Source of the DNA: CAVQSS01 sp963746605
Lineage (GTDB): Bacteria > Desulfobacterota > RBG-13-43-22
Assembly: GCA_963746605.1 (NCBI GenBank)
Contig: CAVVCH010000052.1
Span: 1-64,000 of the forward strand
Length of the DNA stretch: 64,000 bases
Direction of reading: 5' to 3'
Of the stretch, positions 56,238 to 64,000 are shown piece by piece. A program made the position numbers and the translations under genes. How positions within the stretch are numbered: the stretch's first letter is position 1; each line of letters begins with the position of its first letter. The notes below the pieces were generated by a model. That model saw only the letters and a list, made by a program, of their open reading frames with translations, ran no database searches and had not been told where the DNA came from.

Positions 56238-57458
56238 ATGGAATCCAATCTGGTGGTAGGGCTGGATATCGGAACGACCAAAATCTGCGCTGTGGTGGGA
56301 GAGGTTTCGGCCGAAGGGGTGGATATTATCGGCATGGGGACCCATCCCTCCGTGGGGCTGCGCAAAGGCGTGGTAGTCAACATTGAGAGTACGGTTAATT
56401 CCATCAAAAAGGCCGTGGAAGAAGCCGAACTCATGGCCGGTTGCGAAATTACCTCAGTCTATGCCGGGATTGCTGGCGGCCATATCAAGGGCTTCAACAG
56501 TCACGGGGTTATCGCCGTCAAAAGCCGGGAAGTCACCCGGGGAGACATTGAGCGGGTAATCGAGGCCGCCAAGGCCATTGCCATTCCTTTGGATCGGGAA
56601 GTCATCCATGTCCTGCCCCAGGAATTCATCGTCGATGATCAGGACGGGATCCAAGACCCGCTGGGAATGGCCGGCGTTCGTCTGGAAGTCAAAGTCCATA
56701 TCATTACCGGGGCAGTCACCTCGGCCCAAAATATCATTCGCTGTGCCAACAAGGCGGGGTTGGATGTCTGCGATATTGTGCTGGAGTCCGTTGCTTCCAG
56801 CGAGACGGTCCTCTCACCCGAAGAGAAAGAACTGGGAGTGGCTTTGATCGATTTCGGCGGGGGGACCACGGATCTGGCCATTTTTTCGAATAACAGTATT
56901 AAACACACTGCCATTTTGCCTTTGGGGGGCCATAACCTGACCAACGATATCGCGGTGGGACTGCGGACGCCCCACCAAGCTGCCGAGCGGATCAAGAAAA
57001 TGCATGGCTGCGGTCTGAGTTCGATGATCAACAAGGAAGAAACATTGGAAGTGCCCAGCGTAGGTGGTCGAAAACCGCGGATGATCTCCCGGCAGATATT
57101 AGGGGAAATTCTGGAACCCCGAGTGGAAGAGATTTTTACGTTGGTTAATCGAGAGATTTTGCGCTCTGGATTCGGTGATTTGATAGCTTCCGGGGTGGTG
57201 ATCACCGGGGGATCGTCACTGATGGAAGGCCTCCCGGAATTGGGCGAGCAAATCTTTAATCTTCCCTGCCGTCGCGGCTATCCTCAGGGATTCGGCGGCA
57301 TCACCGATGTGGTGAATAATCCCATGTATGCTACGGCTGTGGGACTCACTCTCTATGGGGCCAGGTCCATGCCGCGAAAGAAATTTCGTATTCGGGATCA
57401 AAACATATTCTATCGGGTCATGGAACGGATGAAACGCTGGTTCAAAGAGATGATGTGA
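56238..57458 (+). CDS. ftsA: Cell division protein FtsA
   Basis: 406 residues, actin-like ATPase that tethers FtsZ to the membrane. AAGGAGGTGA precedes the ATG. VVGLDIGTTKICAVVGE phosphate-1 loop, the SHV subdomain (NIESTVNSIKKAVEEAE), DFGGGTTDLAIF phosphate-2 and GVVITGGSSLMEGL adenosine motif, ending in an amphipathic helix FYRVMERMKRWFKEMM that binds membrane. Follows ftsQ by 54 bp. Confidence 0.97.
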   Translation: MESNLVVGLDIGTTKICAVVGEVSAEGVDIIGMGTHPSVGLRKGVVVNIESTVNSIKKAVEEAELMAGCEITSVYAGIAGGHIKGFNSHGVIAVKSREVTRGDIERVIEAAKAIAIPLDREVIHVLPQEFIVDDQDGIQDPLGMAGVRLEVKVHIITGAVTSAQNIIRCANKAGLDVCDIVLESVASSETVLSPEEKELGVALIDFGGGTTDLAIFSNNSIKHTAILPLGGHNLTNDIAVGLRTPHQAAERIKKMHGCGLSSMINKEETLEVPSVGGRKPRMISRQILGEILEPRVEEIFTLVNREILRSGFGDLIASGVVITGGSSLMEGLPELGEQIFNLPCRRGYPQGFGGITDVVNNPMYATAVGLTLYGARSMPRKKFRIRDQNIFYRVMERMKRWFKEMM

Positions 57459-57569
57459 TCGGAAAATCGGTTGACAGATCATTTTTTTGAAAGGAATTGT
57501 AAATTGATGTTGACCGGAAACCCGCTTTTGGATAAAAACAATAAACAACAACGAGAGGGAGGAGAAGGG

Positions 57570-58751
57570 ATGAACATCGAACTGGTCGAAATGGAGGCAA
57601 GGCCGATTCAAAAAGCAAAGATTCGGGTCATCGGCATAGGCGGCGGTGGAACCAATGCCGTGAACAACATGATTCAGTCCGATCTGAAAGGGGTGGATTT
57701 TATTGCCGCCAACACCGACATTCAATCCTTAACCTCCTCCCTGGCGACGGTTCAAATTCAATTGGGGGCCAATCTGACCGGCGGACTGGGGGCCGGGGCC
57801 AACCCCGAAATGGGCCGAAATGCCACCCTGGAAGATACGGATAAGATTCGAGAAGAACTGGCGGGGAGCCACATGGTTTTCATCACGGCCGGTATGGGCG
57901 GGGGAACCGGCACCGGCGGAGCCCCTATTATCGCTAAAATCAGCAGGGAGCTGGGAGCGCTGACCGTGGCGGTCGTCACCAAGCCTTTTCATTTTGAGGG
58001 TCAACGTCGTCTCAAACAATCCGAGGAAGGCATTCGGGAGCTGCGAAATACAGTGGATACCCTGATCACCATCCCCAATGATCGGTTGATTTCCCTGGCC
58101 ACCAAAAAAGCCTCCTTTCTGGAAATGCTTAAAAAAGCCGATGATGTTCTCCTGTACGCGGTCAAGGGGATATCCGACCTGATTACGGTCCCCGGTTTGA
58201 TCAATCTGGATTTTGCCGATGTCCGGACCATCATGGCCGAAATGGGGATCGCGCTCATGGGGACGGGCTTGGCCAGCGGGGAGAATCGGGCCATGGAAGC
58301 CGCCCAAAAAGCTATTTCCAGTCCCCTGTTGGAGGATATTACTATCTCGGGCGCCCGGGCAGTCCTGATGAACATTACCGCCAGTTCCAACCTGGGTTTT
58401 GAAGAAGTAAACGAGGCCTCCAGTCTCATTCAAAAGGAGGTCCACGAGGACGCCAACATCATCTGGGGAACAGCCATTGATGATGACATGGGAGATGAAC
58501 TTCGCATTACCGTTATCGCCACGGGAATCAACTCTCGAGAGGACAGGGTTCCGGTCGAATTGGACAAGTTCCGGCCTCCTATCCAGGACTCCAGCAAAGA
58601 GCGTTCGGAAGACTTGGAAAAGCCCACTTTTATTCGCTCAGGCAAAGTCATCGATCGGGTGGGACCACGCCGTCCGGCCAAACCTGCTGAATTTTATTTT
58701 GATGAAGAGGAGTTAGAAGTCCCGACCTTTATTCGCAAAGCGGCCGATTAA
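57570..58751 (+). CDS. ftsZ: Cell division GTPase FtsZ
   Basis: 393 residues from the ATG at 57570, which has GGAGGAGAAGGG upstream; the open frame back to 57471 looks non-coding. IRVIGIGGGGTNAVNNMI, the tubulin signature GGGTGTGGAP and the T7 loop NLDFADVRTIMAEMG are present. It ends with the conserved C-terminal peptide EVPTFIRKAAD that binds FtsA. Last gene of the dcw cluster; a strong hairpin follows. Confidence 0.97.
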   Translation: MNIELVEMEARPIQKAKIRVIGIGGGGTNAVNNMIQSDLKGVDFIAANTDIQSLTSSLATVQIQLGANLTGGLGAGANPEMGRNATLEDTDKIREELAGSHMVFITAGMGGGTGTGGAPIIAKISRELGALTVAVVTKPFHFEGQRRLKQSEEGIRELRNTVDTLITIPNDRLISLATKKASFLEMLKKADDVLLYAVKGISDLITVPGLINLDFADVRTIMAEMGIALMGTGLASGENRAMEAAQKAISSPLLEDITISGARAVLMNITASSNLGFEEVNEASSLIQKEVHEDANIIWGTAIDDDMGDELRITVIATGINSREDRVPVELDKFRPPIQDSSKERSEDLEKPTFIRSGKVIDRVGPRRPAKPAEFYFDEEELEVPTFIRKAAD

Positions 58752-58783
58752 ATCTTATTTTCGATCCTCCTCCTCCCCCGTTC

Positions 58784-58815
58784 GGCATCCCCCCGGTAGA
58801 AACCGGGGGGATGCC
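58784..58815 (+). terminator. Strong hairpin after ftsZ
   Basis: Perfect 13-bp inverted repeat GGCATCCCCCCGG / CCGGGGGGATGCC with a 6-bp loop, 32 bp after the ftsZ stop. No T-run follows, so it may act as an mRNA-end stabiliser or pause rather than a classical terminator. Confidence 0.6.
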
Positions 58816-58852
58816 CCTACTTAGGGTTCAAGATCCTGCAGTTCCTCACTTA

Positions 58853-58881
58853 TTGACTTTTCCGGGCCGCAGATTTATTTT
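58853..58881 (+). promoter_or_regulatory. Putative promoter of hsp20
   Basis: TTGACT (58853-58858), 17-bp spacer, TATTTT (58876-58881), 34 bp before the hsp20 start. No clear sigma-32 site (CTTGAA...CCCCAT) is seen, and no ROSE-like hairpin is evident in the short leader. Confidence 0.45.
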
Positions 58882-58914
58882 TTTCAGAGAATGGACACTG
58901 AAAAGGAGGATATC

Positions 58915-59364
58915 ATGACTATGCCATTAATTAAAAAAGGGAGGAGACCGGCCTGGATGATCCCATTCAGTGAAGAGGGGTGGGGAGATGTATTCACAGA
59001 TCGGCTCTGGCGGGAATGGCCTCGATGGAAAGGGGAAGAGTGGGTCCCTACCTTTAATTTTTATGAAAAGGAAGGGAAATATTTCCTGACCGCGGAGATC
59101 CCGGGAGTCGAGAAAAACGATATCGTGATTTCCCTAGATCATAATGTGCTGACTATCAGCGGCAGAAAGGAAATGAAAAAAGAAGAGGAAGGGGCCAATT
59201 ATTATCTCCGGGAGTCTTCCTACGGCTCTTTTTCACGAAGTCTGCGTCTACCCGGGGACGTCCAAGAGGAGCAGGTGGAGGCTACCTTTAAGGATGGAGT
59301 ATTAAGCGTAGTCATACCTCAGGCTGAAACTCCAATAACCAAAAAAATAGAAATCAAAAGTTAG
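58915..59364 (+). CDS. Small heat-shock protein Hsp20 (IbpA/alpha-crystallin family)
   Basis: About 149 residues from the ATG at 58915, which has AAGGAGG 6 bp upstream (an ATG at 58891 is less well placed). Alpha-crystallin domain at about 45-140: PTFNFYEKEGKYFLTAEIPGV, GRKEMKKEEEG, SFSRSLRLPGDV and the VEATFKDGVLSVVIPQA strand. The C-terminal I-x-I motif is IEIKS. ATP-independent holdase. Confidence 0.95.
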   Translation: MTMPLIKKGRRPAWMIPFSEEGWGDVFTDRLWREWPRWKGEEWVPTFNFYEKEGKYFLTAEIPGVEKNDIVISLDHNVLTISGRKEMKKEEEGANYYLRESSYGSFSRSLRLPGDVQEEQVEATFKDGVLSVVIPQAETPITKKIEIKS

Positions 59365-59376
59365 ACATATGGACAG

Positions 59377-59422
59377 GGTTCAAGGGGCCGAAGCTTTATC
59401 AGGGATCCTGGCCCCTTGAACC
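59377..59422. repeat. Long inverted repeat between hsp20 and the transglycosylase gene
   Basis: 13-bp perfect arms GGTTCAAGGGGCC and GGCCCCTTGAACC with a 20-bp loop between two convergent genes. Without a T-run it may still serve as a two-way terminator; other uses are open. Confidence 0.5.
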
Positions 59423-59432
59423 ATGAAGGGAC

Positions 59433-60128
59433 CTAGGCCCTGTTCACTATTTCAAGATAGGCTTTTTCCACCTTTAAGATATAGTGCTGGGTTTCTTTCG
59501 GCAGGGCTTCCGACCGTTTTTCTAGATTCCCCATCCCCCAATTATAGGCGGCTAAGGCCAATCGTCGGTTCCCTTGATAGCGGTTCAGCAATTGCCGCAG
59601 GTAACGAGCTCCCCCCTCAATATTTTGCGTTGGATCAAACGGATTGGTCACACCCATCTCGGCTGCCGTTTTAGGCATCAATTGCATCAGACCTTGAGCA
59701 CCCGCCGGGGAAACGGCCTCCGGGTTACGGTTGCTTTCCACTTGTATGACCGCTCGGATCAGGGCCGGATCCAAATCGTATTTGGAGGCGGCATCACTGA
59801 TCGCGCGGTCAAAATCTTGTCCCTTGGTCTTGGATTTTGACTCTCCCTGCCATTCGCATCGATTATCCGTAGGTTTTTCGGTTTCGGGGATTGACGCTGG
59901 AAAATCCTCCAGAGGAAAGGGAGGCGGAATGGCGCTACCTCCGGGTTCGAGCCTGGCTTCCGCCAAAACCTTCTCAATCATTTGAAATAAAAAGGTAAGA
60001 AAGAAAGAATCCACCGAAGAATTCAGATGGCTATTCCCAACAGGTTGGGAAGGGTTTAATCCCATGGTGCTTTCCCAAGGGCGGTCAACCCATAAATTGG
60101 ATTCCCAGGAAGAGATTTTAGGGATCAT
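59433..60128 (-). CDS. Lytic transglycosylase (SLT domain), no obvious signal peptide
   Basis: 231 residues. The C-terminal 125 residues are an SLT/goose-lysozyme-type transglycosylase: YDLDPALIRAVIQVESNRNPEAVSP with the catalytic Glu, GAQGLMQLMP, and LALAAYNWG. The first 100 residues are low-complexity with no Sec signal. In other genomes such proteins next to flagellar genes work on peptidoglycan during rod assembly and may leave by the flagellar exporter; here motA is 3.4 kb away. It cleaves MurNAc-GlcNAc links. Confidence 0.87.
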   Translation of the reverse strand: MIPKISSWESNLWVDRPWESTMGLNPSQPVGNSHLNSSVDSFFLTFLFQMIEKVLAEARLEPGGSAIPPPFPLEDFPASIPETEKPTDNRCEWQGESKSKTKGQDFDRAISDAASKYDLDPALIRAVIQVESNRNPEAVSPAGAQGLMQLMPKTAAEMGVTNPFDPTQNIEGGARYLRQLLNRYQGNRRLALAAYNWGMGNLEKRSEALPKETQHYILKVEKAYLEIVNRA

Positions 60129-60150
60129 GATAGGACTTTAAAAGCAATAT

Positions 60151-61382
60151 TCAGGCCAAAATATGAGATTTTATGGAAATCCCTTCCTGGACGGGGTCCA
60201 GGACATTGGTAATTTTCCAGAGATCTTGTTGGGTAGCGGGGTCTTTTTCGTTCAACTTCACCAGGCGGGCTGGGGAGTATTTCTCTCCGCCCTTTTTCAT
60301 TATGAGCAAGACGTTGGGCTTGAGCGCTTTTTCCCTATTGGCCGCCACCACGATACCCACATCCGATTGGTTGATTTCCACCAGGCTTCCGACAGGATAA
60401 ATGCCGAAACACTTAATGAAATTTTCCAGCAAACCCCGGTGCAAAATCCCTGGGACTCCATTCGAACATCCTGCTTTACCGCCTCATGGGGTAGGACTCC
60501 CCTCCGATACACCCGATCACTGGTGATAGCATCGTACACGTCCACAATCGTGGCTATTTGGCCGAAAAGACTCAACTGCTCTCCTCGAAGCCCCTTAAGA
60601 TAACCATGACCTCCGTAGCGTTCATGATGCTGGCCGACCATCTGGACGCCCTTAGGGGGAAAGTGGGGAATGCGGCCGAGAATCTCCGTTCCATAGCGAA
60701 CATGATTTTTCATCTGGTGAAACTCCCCGTCCGTCAACCGGGCCGGTTTATTTAAGATTTCCAGGGGAATCTTCATCTTGCCGATATCATGAAGCAATCC
60801 CCCGATCCCCAGAATCTGGAGGACCTCCCGGGGAAGGTTCAGACTCCGGCCAAAAGCCACTGACAGGATGCTGACATTTAAAGAGTGCAAGGCGGTATAT
60901 TCATCCTTGTTTTTGATTTGGGCTAAGCATACCAGGGCATCCCGATTGCGGATCACGCTGTCAATAATATTTTCCACGGCTTCTTTGGCCCCTGAAGAAT
61001 CTATGCTTTTTCCAAGTCGGGCGTCTTCCAGGACCTGATCCACCACCTGTTTGGCCTGTTGATGGACTTCCCGGGCTACGATAAATTCCTCGGCTGATGG
61101 AACCTGATCGGAGAAAGAGGGGGAGACGGCCGGTTCCCTTTTTTCCAGGATCTGCCGAAGCAACCCCGAGTCCACCTCCTTCATGGGGAGTGGATGGTCG
61201 GTGTCCTTCCCCTTTTCCGTATCAATATAGACGTAACGGCAGTAGGCCTTCAATTGGGATAGCTGTTGGGGGGATTTGACAAGTACCTTATGAAAAAAGA
61301 AGGGCGTGTCCAACCAGGAACGGTCCAGTTGGGATACATACATACCCAAGGTGAGATCGGTGGTGCTGATTTTTTTTATCAT
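60151..61382 (-). CDS. HD-GYP-type c-di-GMP phosphodiesterase, twice frameshifted
   Basis: An N-terminal DUF3391-like region (ISTTDLTLGMYVSQLD) and a HD-GYP domain with GGLLHDIGKMKIP and HHERYGGHGYLKGL; the GYP motif reads GYL. Beyond about residue 295 the frame is lost. Removing one base at 60470 and one at 60442 restores EAVKQMFEWSPRDFHRGLL then ENFIKCFGIYPVGSLVEIN and a C-terminal tail ending at 60151 that is otherwise a separate frame. The family hydrolyses c-di-GMP. The two indels 28 bp apart are either errors or decay; a stop-free return to family sequence between them favours errors. Confidence 0.88.
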
Positions 61383-61634
61383 CCGGTGTCCGGCAGGTCC
61401 TGATGGCGCCCGAGAGTTATCTCCAAATAAAAAGATTTGGTTAGAGGGATTTTTTTAATAAAAAAAAAACAGGTTCTTCCGATAACCTTAAAGAGAGGAC
61501 CTTTCTCCCCGGCCGTCCGAGTCTCGAACCTAGGGCCAATGAGGGAATTCCTTTTCGACGTTCTTGGCTGTAAGAACTCAAGTAGTCTTATTCTATAGAA
61601 ATATTGCTGTCGGCTGCAAGGAAAATTAAAACTC
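61383..61634. other. Divergent intergenic region between the HD-GYP and HDOD genes
   Basis: 252 bp, very AT-rich around 61425-61475 with a palindrome CCAAAT-N6-ATTTGG at 61423-61440 and an A/T run after it. It should contain promoters for both divergent genes; no clear -35/-10 pair can be picked. Confidence 0.4.
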
Positions 61635-63318
61635 ATGACGGACTCTGAAAAAAAAAGCAGGATTTTGCATCAAATCACGTCCAATGATTTTCTGCCTTCT
61701 CTCTCTCCTTTAACCATTCAACTCATTGAAGCGGCTGCGGATGAACGGTACCTCGGTCCTGGATTTAAACCGCATCATCGAGCAGGACCCCGGTTTGACC
61801 ACCCGTTTGTTAAAAATGGTCAATAGTGCCTATTTTGGCCGACGGAATAAGATTTCTTCCATTTCTCATGCCATAATCATGGCCGGATTTAAACGGGTCC
61901 GACTGATGGCCCTGAATATTTCACTCCGGGACACGTTCCCCTTGGGCCGGGTCGGGGGCATGGATTATGATTTATTTTGGAAAACTTCCCTCTACCGGGC
62001 CATGATTGCCCAGGGTTTTTCTCAAACCGGTCCAATGGCCGAAGAGTTGGATCCCGAAGAGATTTTTACCGCTGGATTAATACTGGAAATCGGGATGCTC
62101 CTGTTATTTCATATTTGCCCGCCGGTACAGAAAGAGGCTTTTCCAGGGGGGGGCACCGCCCTACTGGATTTGATTGCTTGGGAAAATGAGCACCTGGGGA
62201 TCAACCATCGCGAGGTGGGGCGGATTATCCTGCACCGCTGGAATTTTTCGGAACCCATCGTCGAAAGCCAGAAATACTTCGGTCCGGAGGCCCTGCAGGC
62301 CGATCGTTCACCCCAGGTCAGAATTCTGGAATTTGCCCGGATCTGCACCCAAATCTTCTTTGGATCCCAAGACGACTTTCATATGCTTGACAGCCTGGCT
62401 AAGGCTCAGGGGATAAGCCCAGAAATACTAATGGATATTTTAGTGACGACTTTTTCCAGGGTGGAAGAAGTTGCCGGGCAACTCCGCCTGATGATCAATT
62501 CCCAGGATGATCTGCTGTTGGTTATGGAAAAGGCCAATCGGACCTTAGCTAAGATCAACGGTTCCTTGGAATCCAGCTTTGTCAAGGTTTTTAACCTCAT
62601 AACCGATCTGGAGCAGTCTGCCGTCCAGGAACCCAGTGAAGAGCAAGAGGAAAAAAACAGACTGCTGGAAAACACTCTGGAAGCCGTGGTCCACGAAATC
62701 CGTAACCCCCTCATGGCCATCGGCGGTTTTGCCCACAGGTTGGCCAAAAACGTGGAGCAGCGGGGAGACGTGATCGAATATGTCCACTTAATCACCAAGG
62801 AATCCCTCCGGTTGGAAAAAGTAATGAAGGACCTAGTAGCCTATTCCCAAATCTACAAGCCTTTTATCATTACGCGCAACATTGTCCAGGTAGTGGAAAA
62901 AGTGCTGGCGAGCCGCCAGGAACTCTTGGACGAAAAAAATATTCGCTTAATTCGCCTTTATCCGCCTGCTCCGATTTTGATTCCTCTGGACGAAGCGGAA
63001 ATTACCAAGGCCTTGCAGTGCCTCCTGGAAACCGAAATCCAAATCCTGGAAAAAATGGATCGGCAACTGTGGATCGGTCTGGAGAAGGCTTCAGAGAACA
63101 GGGAAATCCGGATCAGTTTGAGTACGAAAGCCGGCCAGTTCCCAGAGGAATTACGCCTCACGCTCTTAGGCAAGGACTTCTCAGGAAGGGCCTTCGGCCT
63201 GGGCTTGGGATTGTCTTTAGCCCGAAAAATCATTGCCGCCCATGGGGGGCGGCTAGAATTAACCATGGAGAACGAACTGAATACCCTCTCCATTTACTTG
63301 CCGGTCTCGATCGGCTAA
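61635..63318 (+). CDS. HDOD-domain protein fused to a degenerate histidine-kinase-like module, frameshifted
   Basis: The first 38 codons (FLPSLSPLTIQLIEAAADER) end where a one-base insertion at 61749 (CGG-[T]-ACC) throws the frame; beyond it the HDOD domain continues TSVLDLNRIIEQDPGLTTRL, LKMVNSAYFG and SISHAIIMAGFKRVRLMAL. Joined length about 560 residues. After about 300 a HisKA-like helix has the His in VVHEIRNPLMAIGG, followed by a HATPase-like region with G2 box GLGLGLSLARKI. The N box reads LQCLLETEIQ, lacking both Mg-binding Asn, and no clear DxGxG is present, so kinase activity is doubtful. The HDOD output may be regulated through the dead kinase fold. Confidence 0.85.
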
Positions 63319-63498
63319 GAGGAAAAAAATTCCTAAACGGCCTCAGCCTTAAAGCGAAAATTCGCTTCCCCTTTGTTCGCCCCTCTGTTTTACATTTAAT
63401 TAATTCAGTTGGTTATCCTGTCAATACTCCCTATTCTCCTTTTGGCATGGTTTCTGCTAGTCATTATCTATAAAGAAACCGGCAAAAGGAGCCCATAC

Positions 63499-64000
63499 AT
63501 GGTAGCCCAAGTATTCATTTCTTTAATTTTTTTGGTTTCAATTTTTTTGGCGGCCTTTAATTTGGAAGTGCAGGAGTTGGGACTGGCTTCTAACTTAAAT
63601 GCCCTGATGATCGTCTTAGGCGGTACCTTGGCAGCTACCTTGATGGCCTATCCCTGGAAAAAACTGCTTTGGGCTTTCCGGTTGATGAAAAAGACCTTTA
63701 CCTTACGGGAGGAAATCGACTGGACCACCCAGACTTTGGTCAACTTGGCCCGCGTCTTTCGCAAAGGGGGCATCCGGTCATTGGAACAGCAAGGGAACGG
63801 GTTACCTCCCGGAATGATTAAAACTGGGGTAGACCTGATAACCTATCATTATTCCAAGGATAAAATTGAGCAGATTATGCAAAAAGAGGCTGATTGCATT
63901 TACGGTCAGTATGAAGGTGCGCATAAAATCTTAAATAGCATGGCCCGCCTGGCCCCTGCTCTGGGCCTGGCGGGAACCATTGTCAATCTGATACGGATCT
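63499..64000 (+). CDS. motA: Flagellar stator protein MotA, partial (runs off the window)
   Basis: The first 167 codons are present, ATG at 63499 with AAAGGAG 7 bp upstream. An N-terminal helix (ISLIFLVSIFLAAFN), NALMIVLGGTLAATLMAYPW, and the large cytoplasmic loop with RVFRKGGIRSLEQQ and ILNSMARLAPALGLAGTIVNLI match the MotA/TolQ/ExbB family with MotA-like order. Together with the transglycosylase it implies flagella. The stop is beyond the window. Confidence 0.85.
   Translation, partial: MVAQVFISLIFLVSIFLAAFNLEVQELGLASNLNALMIVLGGTLAATLMAYPWKKLLWAFRLMKKTFTLREEIDWTTQTLVNLARVFRKGGIRSLEQQGNGLPPGMIKTGVDLITYHYSKDKIEQIMQKEADCIYGQYEGAHKILNSMARLAPALGLAGTIVNLIRI

Noticed and set aside
59377..59422. 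Inverted repeat considered as a transposon end or att site
   Set aside because: No transposase, integrase or target duplication is nearby; a hairpin between convergent genes is the simpler reading.

Overview
The window looks like chromosomal DNA from a free-living, Gram-negative, probably motile bacterium of the Desulfobacterota (former Deltaproteobacteria) type. This rests on several things read from the sequence: a dense set of PAS/GAF hybrid histidine kinases, an NtrC-family regulator, lone modules resembling parts of large PEP-synthase-like proteins, a recCBD operon, a glycyl-type pyruvate phosphate dikinase, c-di-GMP control, and a full mraZ-to-ftsZ division and cell-wall cluster. The taxonomic placement is inference. 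I see no rRNA, tRNA, CRISPR array, insertion sequence or prophage.

Layout. 0.1-7.2 kb holds an orphan periplasmic binding protein, a swivel-domain protein, two histidine kinases and an NtrC-like regulator whose DNA-binding domain is out of frame. 7.2-10 kb holds a palindromic operator, a TauE/SafE exporter, a membrane partner and a universal stress protein. 10-12.6 kb holds a lone PEP-synthase-like C-terminal module (minus strand), a small membrane protein, and a c-di-GMP-I riboswitch with a predicted ribosome-site hairpin in front of a secreted FN3/InlB-repeat protein. 12.9-22.5 kb holds an exported-looking isoaspartyl methyltransferase and recC-recB-recD. 22.7-25.5 kb holds a frameshifted ppdK. 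25.5-29.1 kb (minus strand) holds a YhhN-type protein, a RiPP locus with a previously unlisted 50-residue precursor, IF-1 and an RRM protein. 29.4-40.9 kb is a run of signalling genes with two receiver remnants. 40.9-58.8 kb holds bacteriohemerythrin and the dcw cluster under a promoter with MraZ boxes. 58.9-64 kb holds Hsp20, a lytic transglycosylase, an HD-GYP protein, an HDOD/kinase-like protein and the start of motA.

How the genes work together. c-di-GMP is probably made (REC-GGDEF at 33.9 kb), degraded (HD-GYP at 60-61 kb) and sensed (riboswitch at 11.6 kb) within this one window. The dcw cluster supplies nearly every cytoplasmic step of peptidoglycan precursor synthesis plus FtsL, I, W, Q, A and Z, with MraZ as likely autorepressor. 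The RiPP locus (PqqD-like RRE, transglutaminase-like B2 protease, a precursor with the full lasso leader motif, and an HPr-kinase-like protein, but no lasso cyclase in the window) is the most interesting accessory system.

A recurring oddity is single-base indels that split otherwise well-conserved genes: the NtrC-like regulator, recC, ppdK, murF, the HD-GYP gene (twice) and the HDOD gene. Because murF should be essential, consensus-sequence errors are the simplest explanation for at least part of these. I annotate these genes across the frameshift.
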